64,000 bases of DNA, taken from positions 1 to 64,000 of the forward strand of contig VKHL01000140.1 of assembly GCA_015146655.1 (NCBI GenBank), given 5' to 3'. Source of the stretch: Ochromonas danica (taxonomy: Eukaryota; Sar; Chrysophyceae; Chromulinales; Chromulinaceae). A model generated the notes under the pieces. That model did not search any database. It had not been told where the DNA came from and worked only from the letters and a program-made list of their open reading frames with translations. A program made the translations under genes and the position numbers. Positions within the stretch are counted from its first letter, which is position 1; every line of letters begins with the position of its first letter. This document shows, in pieces, positions 11,118 to 23,510 of the stretch.

Positions 11118-12597
11118 ATGGGAATTCAAGGATTGATGAAGCTAATTTCTGAGGAATGTCCTGGTGCTGTCAAAGAGCATGAGGTGAGTGAGATAATTAA
11201 TTCCTCCTGACATCTCCTCATTTGCTAATCCTCTTTAAACCCCTATCTCTTAGCTGACTAACTTCACAGGTCGCAAAGTTGCTATTGATGCCTCCATGGC
11301 GATGTATCAGTTCCTCATCGCCGTGCGCTCAGGTCCAGCAGGGGGAGGTGCTGCAGCCATGTTGATGAATGAAGCAGGAGAGATTACCTCTCATATACAA
11401 GGCATGTTCAATCGAACTATTAAGATGATGACAAGTGGTTTGCGTCCTGTCTATGTTTTCGATGGTAAACCACCCGAGTTAAAGGGAGGAGAATTAGCCA
11501 AACGTTTAGCACGACGAGCTAAAGCAGAAGCAGATCTTGCTGAAGCAAAAGCTGCTGAGGCTACAGAAGATGTTGATCGATTTTCACGTCGATTGGTGAA
11601 AGTCACTCGTCAGCATAATGAAGAATGCCAAGAATTGCTCAGGTTGATGGGTGTTCCTTACTTCATAGCCCCTTGTGAAGCTGAAGCACAATGTGCTGAA
11701 TTAGCACGAAAAGGGAAAGTATATGCTACTGCAACAGAAGATATGGATGCTTTAACTTTTCAATCTCCTAAATTATTGCGAAAACTCACATTTTCTCAAA
11801 GCTCGAAAGAAAAGCAACCCATTTTAGAGATTGATTTCTCTGTCGTACTAGCAGGGCTTGGCCTTACGTATGAACAATTTGTAGACCTCTGTATTCTGTG
11901 TGGATGTGACTATTGCTCTACAATCAAGGGAATCGGACCAAAGACTGCGCTGAAGCTGATTAAACAGCATCACAGCCTTGAGAAGATAATATCTGCTCTA
12001 CAGAGTGAGAAGAAGTATGATATTCCCGCGGACTGGTTTGAACAGCGTGTAAGAAAGACAAAACCTGGTGAGCCTATTGCTGACGATAACAATGAAGAAG
12101 AAGATCTTCCCGGGGATGTCGAAGAATCAGCTGAAGAAGGTGAAAAAGAAACTAAACAACAAGAACCAAAGGAAGAAACGGAACAAGTTCAAGAAGAGGA
12201 AGGATTGGTCACTACATGTGAATCAGAAACAGTTAAGGAAGATGTTGTCAATGATGAACCTGGGAATGAAGAGGATTTTGAAGTTGTTCCTCCTCTTTAT
12301 GTTCAAGCTCGGCGCTTATTCACTCACTGTGAAGTTATGCCAGCAGATAGCGTGGAGTTGAAATGGGCTGATCCCGATGAGACAGGTTTGACAACCTTCC
12401 TTGTGGATCGAATGGGTTTCAATCCTGAGCGTGTGGTGAATGCCATCAAAAGACTTAAAGAAGCTCTTCAGCAGAAATCACAGAAGCGAATGGATAGTTT
12501 CTTTCAACCACAGCCTAGCAGCAATCCTTCAGCTGGGGCAAAGAGAAAGGCGCCTGAACCAGCCAAAGGAAGCAAAGCAAAAGCAAAGAAGAAGTAG
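11118..12597 (+). CDS. FEN1: Flap endonuclease 1
   Basis: Structure-specific nuclease that removes 5' flaps during Okazaki-fragment maturation and base-excision repair. Exon 1 (11118-11183) gives the canonical Met-Gly-Ile-Gln-Gly-Leu start; a 70-nt intron leads to exon 2 (11254-12597). The Gly-Ile-Gln-Gly N-terminus, Asp-Ala-Ser metal ligand, Glu-Ala-Glu-Ala-Gln-Cys cluster, Cys-Gly-Cys-Asp-Tyr-Cys motif and helix-hairpin-helix (Gly-Ile-Gly-Pro-Lys) are intact. A C-terminal PIP box (Gln-Lys-Arg-Met-Asp-Ser-Phe-Phe) for PCNA and a basic tail follow. At 469 residues it is about 90 longer than the human enzyme, because of a Glu-rich insert of about 75 residues encoded near 12075-12290, between the HhH region and the C-terminal part of the nuclease core. 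Confidence 0.95.
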
Positions 12598-12858
12598 AAA
12601 TTGAATGTCGTGTACCGACAATGACTGTGCTTGTCATTTGGTAATGTGGTTTGATGAAAATTGTAAATGCAAGGGCGAGCTGGTTGTTCCTATTATTTTA
12701 CCATCTTTGAAGGATTTGAAGGATAACCTCTTCTTTACAGAAGTCTTATTCTAACCATCAAGACTTATCAATAATCACAGAATAGCTTAGCGCTGTATTG
12801 GGCTGTCAAGAAGGCCTTCTTCACTGTATTCACTACTGGTGATCTGGTCTAGTCTAGT

Positions 12859-13588
12859 CTAGTCTATCTCAGGGTTAATCTTATTGAAGACCTCGGAAGG
12901 GTAGTTAGTGAAGAGACTGTATTGATAGACCAGGTGTGGAATACTGGGACGGAATCTTGTAGCTCTGGCCTGAAAGAGCTCTTCTAACAAGGGCTCGTTC
13001 TCAATCACAGTCGTTAAAATGACCTTTCCTAAAGGTAATCCTAGACATCACATGGCATCGCATCATTGTTCCGAGTCAGTCAATCAGTCAGTCAGGTAGC
13101 AACTGGTCGCTTGTACAATTCCTCACCACTAACAGGGTCTTGACCTTTCTTGAGGAGGTAGTGAGCACTAGCTGCATAGAGTCTCCATACATCTTCAGTG
13201 ATGAAAGGGGGATCAATGACAAGAAGATCAAAGGTATCTTTCAGGTTAACTGGGATCTTTTCAGTTTCATGAAAGTCAAAGAAGACAAAGTGTGGGTCAC
13301 TCTCCCATTGTCTGTCATACTATCAGATATCAATAATATAGAGAGGATTAGAACCAAGGTGACGCATAGGATCATCAGAACTAGACTCACCTCGAATAGG
13401 TACGATTGTTCTCTTACTGAAGGTGGTAAAGAGAAATATAATGATGGAGTTGACAAAAAGGCTATCCTGCCATTGACATTACTCACTTCTTCTACTATCT
13501 TCTCTATAGTCTTTGTAGAATACCAATACTGATTGAAATCTCCATTTTCTTTGTTGATATCAAACATGTTGAAAATTGATGATGGCAT
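12859..13588 (-). CDS. EEF1AKMT1-like protein lysine methyltransferase
   Basis: Spliced from exons 13391-13588, 13127-13319 and 12859-13040 (introns 71 and 86 nt, phases consistent) to 190 residues. Hallmarks are Gln-Tyr-Trp-Tyr-Ser near the N-terminus (Gln-Phe-Trp-Tyr-Ser in the family), an Ile-Ala-Phe-Leu-Ser-Thr-Pro-Ser stretch, and the catalytic Asp-Pro-Pro-Phe in Val-Ile-Asp-Pro-Pro-Phe-Ile-Thr. The family (N6AMT2/EFM5) trimethylates a lysine of elongation factor 1A with S-adenosylmethionine. The protein lacks about 25 N-terminal residues of its animal relatives, so a further 5' exon is possible. It converges with FEN1, with about 260 bp between stop codons. Confidence 0.8.
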
Positions 13589-13608
13589 GCTCCAACAAAC
13601 AAAATTGA

Positions 13609-13696
13609 TCTTATTAAGTTAATCCATCCATCTTATTAAGTTAATCTTATGGTTAAGTTAATCTTATGGTTAAGTTAATCTTATGGTTAAGTTAAA
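13609..13696. repeat. 17-bp tandem repeat in divergent promoter region
   Basis: About three full copies and partial copies of a 17-bp unit, TAAGTTAATCTTATGGT, preceded by two degenerate copies. It sits between the divergent methyltransferase and kinase genes, within their presumed promoters. Confidence 0.8.
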
Positions 13697-13874
13697 GTCG
13701 ACAAGCAGTCAACTTAAGAGGAGCTTTGGAGCCGTTTTGCGGCTGAGGCTGGAAGCAAAATTTGTTGCTGTTGTTGTTGGTCTATGGATGACCAGACCAG
13801 AGCAGTGAGTCTTCTTGTTAGCCCCATCTCTCCATATAGAATCAAATTTGATAGAAAGAAGGTTAGAATCAATC

Positions 13875-16063
13875 ATGTCCAAAATTGAAAAGTTACGTGG
13901 ACGACTTGCAAGTATTCATCAAGATCGTGAAGAATTTGAACGACAAAAGAAAGCCTTAGAAGATCAGATGCGTCAAGGCAGAAAGAATATGGATAAAATA
14001 CAGAAAGGATTGAAGAATAATGTGATATTAAATGACCCTCAAATATTAGAGTCTGCCATGGATATGAGCAATAGTCCCAAACGGTTAAGTCGTCGGGATA
14101 TGAAGAGTTTTGTAGCGGCAGGTGCAGCTGCTTCTATGAATAATGTTTTACTTAATGAGATGAGTGGTGGATTATTACAAGTACAGATTATTATTCCAAG
14201 TGGTCCTCGTATCTCTGATTGGTGTTTTACTGGTCCACTGGATAGTGCTCCTCCTATTGTGAAGACACGAGCTATGTATGAGAATGTACGATTATTAGGC
14301 CGTGGTGCTTTTGGAGAAGTTAATCTGGTCAAGAATATAGAAGATAACAAGCTGTAAGTTGATTCCTTGTTTTAGGTGTTTTGGCTGATAGAAAGAAAGC
14401 TGACGAATTGTCTGTTGTTGTTGTTGTTGTTGTTGTTGTTTGTTGTTTGTTATTATAGGTTCGCTATTAAAACAATCTTCTGCTCGAAAGATCGGGATCT
14501 GGATCCAGTTCTTAGAGAGATTCGCTTCTTGCGTGCTTGTCGTCATCCATGTATCATTGATGTGCACGACTCCTTCATCACCACCAATCCCAGGTGAGCG
14601 TGCTCAGCATAGTCCTTTTGATATCATCTTTGATGAGCTCTCCCAATTTTATAGAGTGGTTCACATTGTCATGCACTACTGCGAATCGGGTAGTCTGGCT
14701 AGTGTGATTTCATCTGCCAAGAAGACGAAGACCTTCATTGCTGAAGCGCAAATTCTCAAGTGGGTGGTTCAGCTCACTCTGGCTCTTCATTTCTTACACG
14801 AACGGAACGTATTGCATCGTGATTTGAAGCCTATGAATGTTATGCTCACTGAAGGTGGTGATCTTGTAAAACTCGCGGATTTTGGTTTGGCCATGAATTT
14901 GGAAGATTCCGACGAACAAGCCAACAACGATGAGGTGAAATGAATCTTGTACACAATGGTTCCTTTCAACAGTGCTGATCTGATCGCTTGTATTATTCTG
15001 ACAGGCTGGAACCCCTTACTACACAGCTCCTGAGATGATTCAGCGTGAGAATTACTCCTATCCAGCGGATTGCTGGTCATTTGGAATTATCATCTATCAA
15101 CTCATGGCATTGGAGAGACCGTTTGAAGGCAATTCTACCGCTGAGCTAGTCCGTGCGATTCTTACTCTCGAGCCAGCAGCACTTCCTCCTCATTACTCGG
15201 AGGAGCTCAAGTGAGTGACCTTTCTTTGATTTTGGTTCAATTTTCAATCATTTTCTCATTATTTCAATCATTTGCTGGTGAATAGAAATATCTGTAAATC
15301 CTTATTAGAGAAGAATCAGAATCAGCGACTCACTATGCGCACGCTGCTTTGTGATCCGCTCGTCTTCCCGAAGGTCGCGAACTTCCCTCAAGTCTATCGT
15401 CCCAAGAATCTTGAGGAGCGCATTCGACGAAGCCATTTAAGGCTCTTAGAACAGCAAATTGAGATGGTTCAACGAGCTCGTCGAGCTTCTACTTTGGCTC
15501 ATCAGTCTTCCACTCGATCAAAGTCTGAACTTTCCCTCTCGAGCGGCAACATGACCCCTCAAGCGATTACCAGCACAGTGTTGCCTGTGACTGTTGAAGA
15601 AGCCATATTAGAAAAAGATGAACCTGTTCATCCTATCCGTGAGATTGATTTGGAGTTGCAAGGAATGGTTATAACTGGGACACATTTGCATAACTCCGAA
15701 GCACATGTCTCCGAGGCTGAGAGAGCATTTGTGAGAGTGAATAGCCTGACTGGCGAAGAGGTGCACCATCATGCCACAGATGCTCAACACAATGCTGGTC
15801 ATGCCCGTCATCCTGTAGCATCTATTACTCCGAAACGTGCAGCGTCTGGTCATCCTGGGGAAGGGGAAGATGCTGGCGTTGCAGATATTCTACTTTTATC
15901 TGAAGAATTGGTGAAGCAACGTGAGTCGCAAGCTGCCATGGAGAAGAGTCCCAAGGGAGGAAGAGTGGGCTCTGAGATTGCCCGTGCAATCCACCATGAT
16001 CATGTTATTGAAACGATGTTGGCTTCTCCTAGTGCTGCTGCTCCTGCGGTTAGTGAGTCTTAA
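13875..16063 (+). CDS. NEK-like serine/threonine protein kinase with N-terminal coiled coil
   Basis: Five exons (13875-14353, 14459-14593, 14655-14934, 15005-15210, 15286-16063) join in phase to 625 residues. Residues 1-60 form a coiled coil. The kinase domain (about 135-440) shows Gly-Arg-Gly-Ala-Phe-Gly-Glu-Val, Ala-Ile-Lys, His-Arg-Asp-Leu-Lys-Pro-Met-Asn, Asp-Phe-Gly and Gly-Thr-Pro-Tyr-Tyr-Thr-Ala-Pro-Glu. All catalytic residues are present. The activation segment and overall shape fit NIMA-related (NEK) kinases best; family assignment is moderate. The C-terminal 200 residues begin with a charged helix, then become low-complexity. A TTG-triplet run lies in intron 1 (about 14411-14450). 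ATG 13875 is the first in frame. NEKs act in mitosis, centrosomes and cilia. Confidence 0.85.
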
Positions 16064-16108
16064 CACTTCTCTCGTGTGTTGAAACATTATCAGATGGTGT
16101 CGATATTT
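16055..16108 (+). repeat. 54-bp dispersed repeat, copy 1 (spans kinase stop codon)
   Basis: This 54-bp segment covers the last two sense codons and TAA of the kinase gene and part of its 3' UTR. It recurs at 20631-20684 with one mismatch. Confidence 0.9.
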
Positions 16109-16596
16109 CTTCGAGTGTGTCAATGTGAGTACAGTACGATCCACATCCTGGTGTTTCTATTATATTCATAGTGGTTGAGATGTGAATGGAAGTTAGTAGA
16201 ACAGTTTATGTTGTGAAGCCATGATGCATTCCTTTGATTGATTCAGAAGCATGAGAGAATATTGTTTTGTTTGTGTATGCTCGCTCATTAACGATTGTAT
16301 ATATAATTATACCACTTTATTAGTCTAAGAAAACTCGGAAAATATCTATGGAATGACCGTGGAATCAGCCACAGGTGCGAGCGAGTTAACGGTTAACTTG
16401 TCGGGATGTGAAGTTAAGCCCAGTTCGAATGTTTGAATTTCATTTGTGGGGCTGGTTTTGTGGGCATTGACAACGAGTTGGTCGCTAATTGTCCATTCAC
16501 TATCGCTGTTCACATTATTGCTAATATTTATCTCAAACAATCCTATTCCAATCATAATAGCATATAGTGTCAACAAAAGATCATCACGTGGTGGCA
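16064..16596. other. Intergenic region, kinase - CAF-1 large subunit
   Basis: 533 bp between same-strand genes. Apart from the 54-bp repeat at its left end I see AT-rich sequence with no gene. A GTG in frame with CAF-1 at 16567 is not preferred over ATG 16597. Confidence 0.3.
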
Positions 16597-19500
16597 ATGA
16601 GCGAGAATATTAATTCATCACAATTTCGTCAGGAAGTGACAGCTCTCACTGATCTGCCACAGCCCTCTGCTTCCAATAACAATACCAACACCAATAATAA
16701 TAACATATCTGCTACAAGCACTCCGACAGCTTCATCGACCCCGTTCCACCTTGACATGCCTTCTGACCCTGAGATCTCCTCCTTTTACATCTCCCCCACC
16801 AGTACCACGACCCACTCCCTTGCTGATCTGCTGCCTGCCTCTCAAACTGAGACCACTGCTAGCAAAACGAACTCGAAGAAGAGTGGAGATATCATTGACT
16901 CCCTCACCAAGAGGTTGCCATTCCTACAGAATGGTGCCTCCAGAAGTGGCGATGGTGAGAGTGCGGGCAGTGGAGGTGCGGGAAGAAGTGTGAACTCCTC
17001 CCCTCAAGATAGCCTAAAAGGTACTCTCATTAGTGCCAGTAGCGAAGGAGAGGGCGGGGAGGGTAGTGGCTTTGCGGGTATTGCAGATGAAGCCTTGCAG
17101 TCTTTCCTTGCAGAGGAAGAGAAAGGTCAGGAGAAGTCCGAGGCCATGGAAGAAGAGGAGGCAAGACAAGAAGAACTGACTACTCAATCACCTTCTCGTA
17201 CTCCTAGCCGAACCTCCCAGACCAACAAGAAGGCCAAGGCAAGCAAGAAGAAAGAGTCGAAAGGCAAACAAAACAGCACAGAAAAGAAGAGAAAATCTTC
17301 GAATAAGAAGAGAAAGAGAAACAGCTTTAGTGACAGCGAGGAAGACGAGCTATCAGATGAAGAGGATGAGGAAGAAGACTTTGTAATGGAGGTGAGTCAT
17401 AATGAAGTCTCAGTCAACAACAACAACGACAAAGAAGACACAGAACAAGTTGTTGACGAGAAAACAAACAAAAATGATGATGATGATGAAGAGAACGACA
17501 ACAATGATCATGATGACGACGACGATGATGATGATGATGACGAGGAAGAGGAGGGAGAGACTGGGTATAAGCGTATCAATGTCTTCGAAGATGTGATTCG
17601 CTCAACTTTCGTGGAAGCGGATGGAGTGCGTCGCTCTTGTAGACAACGCAAAGCCTCCGCCGTCTTTGACCCTACACCAGTCTCAATGGTCACCAGGAAG
17701 TCTTCATCTGGACCTAAGCAACCTAAAGCTAGGACTACTGAAAGCTATTGGCCTGATGCCGCCTCTGAAGCTGCTGCTATCCTGGCAGAGGAAGAAGAAG
17801 GATGGTATCGTCATTCTCGTGGTAAAGGAACGAAGTCAAAGAAGGAAGTTGGAGTGGAAGATAGCAATCTTTTAGAACAGATCATATTGCTTCCCACTGA
17901 CTTGCAAACACGTGCACAGAAGCTGATTGATCGTGGACAGGTTTTCCTGCAAGACCTTCAACAAATGGAGAGGTAGGCTAGAATCATAATAACCCACCCA
18001 CGGCACAAACCATTTGTTTTGACTAATAGTTTTATGTGAATGTTTGTGTGTGTCAGTTGTGTTGATCTGAAAGATCGTGAACAGGAAGTGGATGACATCA
18101 TTCAAGCATTGCTTTTCCTGTCTCAGAATCCTCATTGCAGTCAATATGCATTACCTATGCGAGGCATCACTGTGGAGGGTAGCTCCACTCTCTCCTACCT
18201 CACTTCCAAGAAGAAGGTATCTGCGAGTTTGGAAGAGCAAAAGGAGATGGTAAATGACCTAATCAAATGTCTTTTGACTCGATTGATTCAAGGACAAGAA
18301 TGTGATTTGATGACATTAACGAAGAAGATCATGGAAGTGCTTCGTGATCATCTTCTCCTTCCTTTACAAGATATCATCGAGAAGCAACAATTACAATCAC
18401 AATCACATCAGAATGACACTGACTCTTCCATTGCCAAGACTGTAAAAGAAGCGGTAGAACAATTTCAATCAGAAGAAGTGGTGAGTGAGGAAGTGAAAAT
18501 CTTGTCCTTGCGCACAGCCTATGGATACAAACAGCGCACAGTCTTCTATCATTCCAATACCTATCCTTACGTCTTATGGAGATGGGAGGTGATGAATTCC
18601 TCTCTCTATCACTACTTTGACTATTGGCTCATCTGTAATCATCATCGTGCTGTGGTGGAGGAGTCTGTGGATAATAATGGAGAGGAGGAGGAGAAGAAGA
18701 AGAAAGATGAGAAAGCAGAAGTAATGGTGGTGGCAACAGAAGAGGAAGATCAGGAAGTTGTTATCGTGAGTGTGACTACTAAAGGCAATGAGAACAACAG
18801 TGTCTCTGTCACTCCCATCCCTACAACTACTACTACTACCACTACCACTACCACTACCACTCCTGCATCTGTTACTGATGGTCAACAAGAAGATACTTCT
18901 TCCTCCTATCTAAAAGTCGATTTGAATCAATTACCAGCCAATGCCTCGACATTCTCCATAACTTCTGAGAAGAAGAGTGAGTTACCTTTCTATCTTGATG
19001 ACCGTACAACTCTAGCAGAAAAGGTTAGCTCGCTTCGCCAGTTACATGGCCAAGTGAAAGAAGTGCGTGCAGTGCGAGGAAAGATAGGCAAGGTACTGTC
19101 TAATGTCTACAAGATCATCGATGTTATCGTGGAGACTGCCACTGCCAATGGTGTGCTCGCTATCAATTCCTCTTCTTGTGCTGTCCCAACTGCTCCAGTG
19201 GCGGAAGGAGTTGAAACAGAGTCAACACATTCTCCGAATACCGCCACAGGCACCGCCACTGCCACTGCCATTGTTAATACCAACTCAACTGATCTCTGGC
19301 CAACTATTTCCCCCAAAATCGTTGCATTCGAAGAGAAGTTGAGTAAATGTATTGTAGAAGTTGACAAAATGAAAGAGAAACGTAAAGAAATGGAGAAGAA
19401 GCGTCAAACTAAAATGGAACAAGAACAAGTCAAACGACAACAAGCACAACGACTTGCAGCAGAACGAGAAGCTAAAGAGAGAGAAAAGGAAAGTAAAGCA

Positions 19501-20511
19501 CGTGAACAGAAAGAGAAAGAAGAATCTAAACTAGCCAAGCAAAGGAGTTTCTTCAAGACTTTCTTGGTGGCCAAGGAGAAAGACTCTTCATCATCTTCGT
19601 TATCCTCTACTGGAATGAATAACAATAACAATAGTGGCAATGGTGTAGATGGAGAGCGAGGAGGAGAGAAAGTGGAAGTTGTGGATATTGTGGAAGAGGA
19701 AGAGAAGTTGGATCGTCTTGTTCGTCTCATTCAATCATCATCCTGGACATGGGGGAATGCTACTAATAATGATAGTCCATCCAATAATCATCGTCCTAAG
19801 AAGCGTTGGGTGAAGAAGAAGAAGCCACGCTTTGTCACCTTGCCAGTCGCTGTCACTGTTGACCTTACCAGCGCTGCTGCTCCAACTGAAGGATGTAATC
19901 TACTTCAGAAGGACAGTCAGTATACAGAGACTCGATTAAAGACCTTCCGCAATCGTCAAATCACTCTTTCTTTCCATGAAAATCATCGTCCGGCCTATGT
20001 GGGTACATATCAAAAGACGAGTACCATCATCAACGGGAGACGTCCACTGGCTAGAGACCCTTCCGTTCTCATCTATGATTACGACTCTGAGGCCGAGTAT
20101 GTCTCCGAGGATGAGGTGAGCGACGCGGAGAGTCTCAATGATGATGCATGTAGTGTAGAGAATGAAGGAGGCAATGCAGCAGGGGATGAGTTGGAATATG
20201 ATGGATTCTTTGTCAAGGATGGTGAAGAAGATGGAGGAGAGGCCATGGATGATGGAGAAGAGAAAGAAGGAATGGTCAACTATTCTCTCCAAGAAGAACG
20301 CTGTGGTCCTTATTATATCATCAATGATACTCCCATCCCTAAACATCCGTCTGGACAGTCTTGGATGGGGGTGTATATTGGGACGACTGCAAGTCGATCC
20401 TATCAACCAAAGGTAGAAGACGGAATGCTGGTGGGTTTGCAGCGTTGTATTGGAGGACAAGAAGAGGACGCCATGAAACTTGCTGCATATGGTGCTGTTC
20501 TCTATGTTTAG
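16597..20511 (+). CDS. Chromatin assembly factor 1 large subunit (p150/CHAF1A-like)
   Basis: Two exons (16597-17972 and 18057-20511; intron 84 nt, phase 2) give 1276 residues. The N-terminal half is Ser/Thr-rich, then Lys-rich and acidic with an Asp run around 17510-17545. In the second exon a long Glu/Lys/Arg helix (about 19366-19540) matches the KER DNA-binding region. A conserved block follows, with Phe-His-Glu-Asn-His-Arg-Pro-Ala-Tyr-Val-Gly-Thr and Leu-Ile-Tyr-Asp-Tyr-Asp-Ser-Glu-Ala-Glu, then an acidic tract. This order is that of CAF-1 p150, which deposits H3-H4 behind the replication fork. FEN1 and CAF-1 both use PCNA, but their proximity is probably chance. Thr and Asp triplet runs could vary in length. 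Confidence 0.85.
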
Positions 20512-21087
20512 TCTATAATGCAACCTTTATAATGAGAAGGAGATATGAATTGAATTGATTTGACTGTTGTGTAATTTAATGTTATCAATGATGATGTAAT
20601 GGTTATTCTCCTTGTCTTGCTTTCCATAGCGAGTCTTAACACTTCTCTCGAGTGTTGAAACATTATCAGATGGTGTCGATATTTTAGGGTTTCATTTTGG
20701 AACAGACAATTATGAATTTGGCAGACAAAGAGTATCAGAAGTCGATACCCTCTCTGTCAAATCTCATAGTATGTGATACTATTCGGCGAAATCCGTTAAA
20801 TTGCGTGTTGAATAGCAGCTTTAATTAAATTAGTCTATCTTTATTTAGACTTGAAATTCTCCATTCTTTATTTAAATGTCTGAGGTCCAACTTACCTATC
20901 ACAGTAAGATATAAAGAACTACATGACATGATCTCAAAAGTAAAGCACATCCAGAGGCCAGAGAAGAAACCGTGAACCTCACTGGGTCCACAAAGGTTTA
21001 TAACAACAATACAGAACTAGGATTATACAGAAAACCTAGTTATACCAAAATCCAAGAGATAACAACATCGCTGTCCTATAATGAGGC
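20512..21087. other. Intergenic region between convergent CAF-1 and sedolisin genes
   Basis: 576 bp of mostly AT-rich sequence between two stop codons. It holds the second copy of the 54-bp repeat (20631-20684). No gene is supported. Confidence 0.3.
20631..20684 (+). repeat. 54-bp dispersed repeat, copy 2
   Basis: Matches 16055-16108 at 53 of 54 positions. It lies about 120 bp downstream of the CAF-1 stop and is unrelated to the flanking sequence, so it looks like a captured fragment of the kinase 3' end. Confidence 0.9.
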
Positions 21088-23297
21088 TTACAAACGGTTG
21101 TCTTGGATGTAGATTGGTTGCGTGATGCTGGGTTGCATAACATTAGAGGTGGTATAAGTTGATTGAATAGGAGTACCAACCACAACAGCTGGAGTAGGTT
21201 GACTAGGGGGAGGACTATAAGAAATCATGGTATAGAACCAGTAAGCAATCATGCTCACAAATGCCACGCCAACGATCACACCAATCACAATTCCAGCAAT
21301 GGCACCAGCAGATAGTCCAGATGAGCTGCTATCATCATCATCATCCGTAGGTGTGTATGGTGTAGCGACCGAAAATATCGCCGAAAAGTCTGGATAAAAG
21401 ATAGATCCCCAACCAGTGACAGGATCCCAACCAGATGCCGTATAGAAGCCAGTCGAGCAACATGGAGCATTCCCATTGTCGTTCTGGCTGCAACACAAAT
21501 TATCTCCAGAAACGATATCATTGAATGAAGCATTGTATTGGTTGCCCAGGCCCTGGGTGTTATTGATGCCAACACTGTAAAGCGTGGGGTTGATGAAGCC
21601 AATAGAGCTGAGATTCTTTTCAAGACGAGCAGCGTTCACAAGAGATACTAAAGCAGCCATAACCGGAGCAGAACAAGATGTTCCATACACTCCTCCGGTT
21701 TTACCATTAACCACGATCTGATAATTCACTCCAATAAGAGCGATATCAGGGTAACCTCTTCCAGTGCCGTAGCCAGCGACTGGCTGGGTGGTAACAGAGG
21801 CAAAATATTGAGTGATGGCTTCTCTTTGCCAACTTGGAACGCTGTAATAGTTCGAAAATCCTCCTCCAGTTGTGATCACTCCGCCGAGGTCAGACTGACA
21901 AGTAATTTCAGCAGATCCACTCTCAGGTCCCATGGTAGCACCCACAGCAGTAACCCAAGGACTTGTGGCAGGGAAAGAAGGAGTATAACCGACGGTGCTC
22001 CCCTGGTAAGAGTAAAAAGTAGATCAATGGTCGGACTTAGCCATGCACGACGTGTAAGACCCTTACCTCCCCAGCACACAAACATTGATTATCATCCTTG
22101 CTGTTGGCACCATCATCTCCTGAAGAAACTGTCACTGTCACACCCATGGAAGCTAAAATGGCGGCTTCTTCGTCGAACTGGTTCAAGGTACTGGCAGAAG
22201 ATTGCGACTCGTCAGAACCCCAGGAGATCGAGTTCGACTTCGGAGGATTTGCTTCGTTCGCAACATCTGTGATCCACCTATTATTTACACATTATTGCAT
22301 AAACGCAGGTCTGGAAAATTGCACACTGAAAAAAAGCTTACGCCACAAAAGGGTCAGTATTGGTGGAGTCCGAAACCCACCAATAGATCGAGGAAGTCAC
22401 TTGAGCCACACCCATAATGTACTGAATGTCCAGATTACCTTCCAAACAATTGATAACTTTGCCATCGCAGTAAGATGTCGTGTGTTGCCCAATGGAATAC
22501 GCACTTTGCTCGGTGAGATCATAGTTCTCTTGAAAAGTGGCCAGGTCAGAGGGGTTAAAATATTCATTACTCGTCTCAAAAACCGATTGGTTCAAAGCAG
22601 CGTTGCCAATATTGCTAGAGATCTGATAGTAGCTATTCAAGAAGGAAACAGTGACCTGCCCAGAAGAGGTGGATGTCATACGACTGCCTCGCAATGGTCT
22701 CACAATTAACTTGGTTTTAGCAGCTCCGGATGGAGACCGGAATTTCTTCTTCAACACTGGCGGCACTTGCACCGTATAAAAGATAGTGGCAACATCTTGG
22801 ACGAGCTGGCTTGGTATTGAGTAGTCCAGCGCTCGGTGAACTGTTCGCTGGTGATGACGATCGTCAAAGACGTGGAAATGGGTATTGAGTGCTTTCTCCC
22901 AGACATGGATAGGCGCTTGGGCCGTAATATAGTCCCATCTGCGTGATACCGAAGTCACAGAGATATTTCTGTGGGACTGAATCCAAGCTTGGACGCGATC
23001 ATGGCCCTCCTTGTTCACGACCAACTCGTCCACTTCCTCAGTTCGCAGCCACTGTTGGTAGAGTGGGCTACCAGGGGTAGCTCGTTCGATAGCAAGATCT
23101 TTCAGTTTCTGCATGTTCTTTTTACGCACAGCGATGACAACCTCGTGAACGGTGTCAGGATCGGCACGCCCTTGTTGAACGAAAGTCTTCCGTGGAACAT
23201 GCTTTTCCATGAGAGAAAACTCACGAGCGAAGCAAAAGCTTACAAAGAGGATGACCAAAACCGCCACGAGGCGAACAAGCGAGAAATTTGGCCTCAT
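21088..23297 (-). CDS. Sedolisin (S53) serine-carboxyl peptidase with C-terminal membrane anchor
   Basis: Exons 22342-23297, 22067-22277 and 21088-22002 (introns 64 nt each) join in phase to 693 residues. The start at 23297 gives a signal peptide (residues 1-24); no earlier ATG is in frame. A pro-kumamolisin domain follows, then the catalytic domain with Glu-Gly-Asn-Leu-Asp (Glu and Asp of the triad), Ser-Ser-Gly-Asp-Asp-Gly (oxyanion Asp) and Tyr-Gly-Thr-Ser-Cys-Ser-Ala-Pro (nucleophile Ser). After an Asp/Ser linker a Gly/Ile/Val-rich transmembrane helix (about 21236-21310) and a Pro-rich tail end the protein. Sedolisins are acid proteases of lysosomes or the cell exterior. The anchor is unusual and resembles that of the surface protein at 24.9-30.9 kb. 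Confidence 0.9.
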
Positions 23298-23412
23298 TAT
23301 TCTTGGATGAACCGATTCTGAACAAGATGGACCTCGCTGTCTGAGAGTGTCGGCGAAGAGGGAAAGGTCCGAATCAACAACTTCTAAATAACAAAGATGC
23401 AAAGAACCACAT

Positions 23413-23483
23413 GTGCCAATGGTGTAGTGGTAACATGTAACCCTTCCAAGGTTGAGCTGGGGGTTCGATTCCCCCTTGGCGCA
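23413..23483 (+). tRNA. tRNA-Gly (anticodon TCC)
   Basis: A complete cloverleaf: acceptor stem GTGCCAA/TTGGCGC (one G-U pair), anticodon stem TAACC/GGTTG around loop CTTCCAA with anticodon TCC, and T arm GGGGG-TTCGATT-CCCCC. Discriminator A at 23483, no intron. The internal A and B boxes are present and a TTTT run follows at 23487-23490 as a possible Pol III terminator. Confidence 0.93.
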
Positions 23484-23510
23484 AACTTTTGCATTTTCAC
23501 TTTCTAGACT

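Noticed and set aside
14411-14452. TTG-triplet run considered as coding (poly-Leu or poly-Val)
   Set aside because: It lies within a GT-AG intron of the kinase gene; splicing it out restores the kinase domain.
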